From: SIG673 sp045660565
GTDB lineage: Bacteria > Bacillota > Clostridia > Oscillospirales > CAG-272
DNA length: 7,687 bases
Reading direction: 5' to 3'
Assembly (NCBI GenBank): GCA_045660565.1
Contig: JAZRDX010000093.1
Coordinates: forward strand, 1 to 7,687
Below are positions 4,836 through 7,687 of this stretch, one piece after another (the first letter of the stretch is position 1; each line of letters starts with the position of its first letter). Both the position numbers and the translations under genes were made by a program. The notes beneath the pieces are model-generated. The model had not been told where the DNA came from and did no database searches. It worked only from the letters and a program-made list of their open reading frames with translations.

Positions 4836-7178
4836 TTATCTGCGGTATTCGTACACCTTTCCGTTAAAGGTAAATCTATCCTTTATATCCTCTCCGCCGA
4901 GAATAACCCTTTCGGGGAGAGTTCCTTTTATCACGCAACGGGTTAGAGCACCGTCCCTTACCGTTATAGAGACCTCTCTTTTTCCTTTTGCGCAGAGCCC
5001 GCTTACCGATATATCCTTCCACTCCGAGGGCAGAGCCGGTATAAGCTTTAACGTTTCGGGGGTAGACTGAAGCAGCATTTCGCATATAGCCGCTGTAGCT
5101 CCGAAGTTGCCGTCTATCTGGAACGGAGGGTGAGAGCAAAGCATGCTTGAATATATTCCGCCCCCATTCATAGCGACACCGTACTTTTTTGAAAGGGTAA
5201 GAAGTCCCTTTATCTGAGAAAGCGCGCTGTTACCGTCGTAAAGCCGCGCGTACAGAGATGCCTTCCAGATAATGCTCCAACCGGAGCCGTCCGTTCCTCT
5301 TGTCTTTAAGCTCTTCTTATAGGCTTCCGCAAGCTCGGGTGTGCCTTCGGGGGTTATCTCCTCGCCGGGATGGAGCGCATAAAGATGGGAAAGGTGTCTG
5401 TGATGAACGTCGTTTTCCGGCATTTCCCTATACCATTCAAGTATACGTCCGTCAGCTCCTATCATAGGGGGACGGAGCTTTTTTATTTCACGGCGAACGG
5501 CGGAAATAATCTCATCGTTAATTCCGAGAATATCGGCACTTTTCAGAATATTACCGAAAAGCTCGCGAACGATGGACATGGTCATTTCGGTCGTTTCGGA
5601 AATAGACGCGTAGGCCTTTTCTCCTGCCTTGAAGCAGTTTTCGGGTGAGGTTGACGGGAAAATAATCCTGTATCCGTCATCGGAGTCGGTAAGCTGTGAA
5701 AGATAGAACTCGGCGGCACCCCTTAAGATCGGGTACGCAGTGTTTTCAAGATACTTTTTGTCAAGAGTGTATTCGTAGTATTCGTATAAATGTCGGCAAA
5801 GCCAACCGCCCGCCGCATTCCAGAAAGAAAATATAGCTTGTCCCGCTGTGGGCTGAGTCGCTCTCCACAGATCGGTATTATGATGACATACCCAGCCGTC
5901 GGCGCCGTAAAGCATTTTTGCCGTTATTTTTCCCGCCTCGGAAAGCTCTCGCACAAGGGATATAAGCGGCTCGTACATTTCTTTAAGGTTTGCTTGTAAG
6001 GTCGGGAAGTAGTTCATCTCGGTATTAATGTTTACCGTATAATTGCTCTGCCACGGGGCAAAGAAGCCGTTACTCCATATTCCCTGAAGATTCATTGCCT
6101 GACTGTTAGGGCGCGATGCGGCAACGGTAAGATATCTGCCGTAGTTAAAAAGTAACGTGGGAAGAGCCTTGTCTGAAACGCCGCTTTGATAGTCGAGAAG
6201 TCTTTTTTCGGTTGTGAGCGAGGACCTTTTGTCCGAACCGAGATCAAGCTTCATCCTCTTGAAATATCTGCCATGGTCCGCAATGTGGCGTTTTAAAACT
6301 CCGTCGTAATCCTTTTCTCCGATCTCGGATAAGGCGGTACGTATATCTGTCTTGAAGTCCTTTCCGCTAAGAAACGGATGGACGTTATATCCGTTAAACG
6401 AGGTTCTTACCACTATAAAAAGAGTAAAGTGTGAAGCACCGGAATATGAAACGGAATCACCGTGATTCTGTTTTTTTTCAGCATCTGTTACAACGTGCAC
6501 CGCTGCGGCAAATCGAACGCCACGCTCCTCGGGAAGATCGCTGTATAGCGTTTTTCTGTCGGTTCGCGCCATAGCCTGCTCCGACGTGATAGGACATTCA
6601 CCCTCAAGGAAAAGGACACCTTTATCTGTATAGGTGCGCGAATAAAGTCTTGAGGAAAAGGACAGCTTAAAGTCAAAGCTGCCACCGCTTGTCTCGGTTT
6701 TGTAGACCAGCACGTTGTCGGGGTAGGACGCAAAGGCTACGCTTTCAAAGCTCCTGTCGCCCTTTTTGTACTGTATTACGGACATAGCTTTAGACAGATC
6801 GAGAAAGCGTTTGTATCCGCGGATCTTTTCTTTTTTCTCGGTTACGTAGTCGATTTTCAGCTCACCGAGCGGCATATATGCACTGACGGAATAACCGGCA
6901 AATTCTTCGCCGTGTATCTTGTCGGCAAGGGCGTAGTTTCTGTCTTTAACAGCCGCCTTCATCTTTTCAAGCGCAGGCTTTCCCTTGCCACAGTATTTAT
7001 CGTTTCTGGGGTATCCCGACCAAAGAGTATCGTGATTAAGCGCTATTACCTCTGTGTCGGTATGACCGTAGACCATACCGCCGAGAGAGCCGTTTCCTAT
7101 CGGATAGCATTCGTACCAGCTTTTTGCGGGAGCGTTATCGAGGATTATTACCGAATCGTTGGAAGTCTTTTTAATCAT
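4836..7178 (-). CDS. GH95 glycoside hydrolase, alpha-L-galactosidase or alpha-L-fucosidase, intracellular
   Basis: This complete 780-aa protein is recognisable as GH95. The N-terminal beta-sandwich domain starts WYECYPIGNGSLGGMVYG (21-38) and NHDTLWSG (48-55). The (alpha/alpha)6 barrel contains NLQGIWSN (363-370), NINTEMNYF (383-391), WVCHHNTDLW (429-438), PSTSPEN (508-514), HHRHLSHLYALHPG (592-605) and PPFQIDGNFGA (684-694). A C-terminal beta domain ends at 780. By analogy with the Bifidobacterium enzyme AfcA, N383 and N385 with D689 should activate water and E513 should be the general acid, giving inversion. Thr381 stands two residues before N383, where fucosidases are reported to have His; this favours L-galactose. 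There is no signal peptide, so it should act on imported oligosaccharides. AAAGGAG (7188-7194) lies 9 nt before the ATG. Fucosidase activity remains possible. Confidence 0.93.
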   Translation of the reverse strand: MIKKTSNDSVIILDNAPAKSWYECYPIGNGSLGGMVYGHTDTEVIALNHDTLWSGYPRNDKYCGKGKPALEKMKAAVKDRNYALADKIHGEEFAGYSVSAYMPLGELKIDYVTEKKEKIRGYKRFLDLSKAMSVIQYKKGDRSFESVAFASYPDNVLVYKTETSGGSFDFKLSFSSRLYSRTYTDKGVLFLEGECPITSEQAMARTDRKTLYSDLPEERGVRFAAAVHVVTDAEKKQNHGDSVSYSGASHFTLFIVVRTSFNGYNVHPFLSGKDFKTDIRTALSEIGEKDYDGVLKRHIADHGRYFKRMKLDLGSDKRSSLTTEKRLLDYQSGVSDKALPTLLFNYGRYLTVAASRPNSQAMNLQGIWSNGFFAPWQSNYTVNINTEMNYFPTLQANLKEMYEPLISLVRELSEAGKITAKMLYGADGWVCHHNTDLWRATQPTAGQAIFSFWNAAGGWLCRHLYEYYEYTLDKKYLENTAYPILRGAAEFYLSQLTDSDDGYRIIFPSTSPENCFKAGEKAYASISETTEMTMSIVRELFGNILKSADILGINDEIISAVRREIKKLRPPMIGADGRILEWYREMPENDVHHRHLSHLYALHPGEEITPEGTPELAEAYKKSLKTRGTDGSGWSIIWKASLYARLYDGNSALSQIKGLLTLSKKYGVAMNGGGIYSSMLCSHPPFQIDGNFGATAAICEMLLQSTPETLKLIPALPSEWKDISVSGLCAKGKREVSITVRDGALTRCVIKGTLPERVILGGEDIKDRFTFNGKVYEYRR

Positions 7179-7226
7179 AATGAGCGTCTCCTTTAAATTT
7201 CAAAACGGTTAACGGCCTTTTTAAAA

Positions 7227-7255
7227 ATTATAACATAAAAAAAGAAGGCTGTCAA
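7227..7255 (-). promoter_or_regulatory. Consensus sigma-A promoter of the GH95 gene
   Basis: On the minus strand TTGACA (7255-7250), a 17-nt spacer and TATAAT (7232-7227) match consensus at every hexamer position, and TGT directly before the -10 adds an extended -10. Transcription should start near 7220, leaving a leader of about 42 nt. Such a strong promoter on a catabolic gene suggests control by a repressor or by translation, but no operator is certain. Confidence 0.88.
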
Positions 7256-7348
7256 TAAAAAACACCGTTTACGCATTAAATGGGTTTTCACCGGTTTTTT
7301 CGAGGTTTTCGTATGTCTTTTTCTACTAAAAGTTTACACGTTTAAGTC

Positions 7349-7377
7349 TTGACTTTTATATTTACAAAAGATATAAT
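7349..7377 (+). promoter_or_regulatory. Sigma-A promoter of the GH2 gene
   Basis: TTGACT (7349-7354), a 17-nt spacer and TATAAT (7372-7377) lie upstream of the GH2 gene. The start should be near 7384, giving a leader of about 73 nt. This promoter diverges from the GH95 promoter, with about 93 nt between the two -35 boxes. Confidence 0.85.
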
Positions 7378-7456
7378 GGTTTTAGAGGCTAAAGACGAAT
7401 TTGGAATACAGGAAAGCCGTACTTGACGCGTTCCGGTTGCGGCGGAAAGGATTTTT

Positions 7457-7687
7457 ATGAAATATACTCTTGACGGAATCTGGGAGCTTTCCTACACCTC
7501 TCCCGAAACAAACGAAAAGGTAACCCTTGACATCAGTGTTCCCGGAAACGTAGAAACAGCGATGTATGAGAGCGGTGTTACCGGAGATTTTATGCCCGCA
7601 GACGATATTTATTCCCACGAAAGGTACGACTGGGTTGACGACTGGACCTTTACCCGTACCTTTACCGCTCCCGCGATAAAGAAAAGC
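7457..7687 (+). CDS. GH2-family glycosidase, N-terminal part (beta-mannosidase-like; 3' end off window)
   Basis: Only the first 77 codons are present, reading off the right edge. The start MKYTLDGIWELSY, then ISVPGNVETAMYESG, a DIY/HERYDW stretch and DDWTFTRTF, follows the N-terminal jelly-roll (sugar-binding) domain of GH2 enzymes: the L.G.W.L opening, the VPG.V turn, and a DW before the aromatic-rich strand. Among GH2 enzymes this pattern looks closest to beta-mannosidases and related exo-enzymes. The catalytic TIM barrel is not in the window, so specificity is open and beta-galactosidase is not excluded. No signal peptide is seen, so it is probably cytoplasmic. AAAGGA (7446-7451) lies 5 nt before the ATG at 7457. 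Divergent orientation to the GH95 gene suggests shared regulation and a joint glycan substrate. Confidence 0.8.
   Translation, partial: MKYTLDGIWELSYTSPETNEKVTLDISVPGNVETAMYESGVTGDFMPADDIYSHERYDWVDDWTFTRTFTAPAIKKS

Overview
The window looks like chromosome of a gut-type Gram-positive Clostridia relative (Oscillospiraceae-like; this is inference). The grounds are the ClpC-type unfoldase, the rpsF-ssb-rpsR operon, a zinc-ribbon bS18, strong AGGAGG-type ribosome binding sites, consensus sigma-A promoters (several with a TGn extension), and intracellular glycosidases. No mobile element, tRNA, rRNA or CRISPR array is visible.

Bases 1-2780 (+): the C-terminal 658 codons of a ClpC-type AAA+ unfoldase. 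It enters from the left edge with no stop and has both ATPase modules and a ClpP-docking tripeptide. A GTG-started class I SAM-dependent methyltransferase follows after 35 nt, probably in the same transcript.

Bases 2781-4270 (+): a classic rpsF-ssb-rpsR operon (bS6, single-stranded DNA-binding protein, bS18). It has a TTGACA-17-TAAAAT promoter and a strong GAAA-loop terminator. Two RNA structures stand out. The rpsF leader can fold so that its Shine-Dalgarno (SD) sequence is paired, which fits autoregulation by the S6:S18 complex. A perfect 9-bp hairpin lies between the strongest SD and the start codon of rpsR.

Bases 4270-4835: 566 nt without a recognisable protein gene but not empty. An extended -10 promoter drives a rod-like RNA whose first predicted base is the first base of a perfect 12-bp closing helix. 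It ends in a UUCG-loop terminator that has a possible competing antiterminator. After that terminator comes an 11-nt full-length SD leading only to a 7-codon ORF, then a second, bidirectional-looking terminator. The RNA may be a 6S-like regulatory RNA or an attenuator leader that has lost its gene. This is the least explained part of the window.

Bases 4836-7687: a sugar-degradation pair transcribed divergently from back-to-back consensus promoters. On the minus strand is a complete 780-aa GH95 enzyme (alpha-L-fucosidase/alpha-L-galactosidase family) without a signal peptide. On the plus strand is the first 77 codons of a GH2 glycosidase that runs off the right edge. One active-site residue of the GH95 enzyme suggests L-galactose rather than L-fucose as the sugar released.
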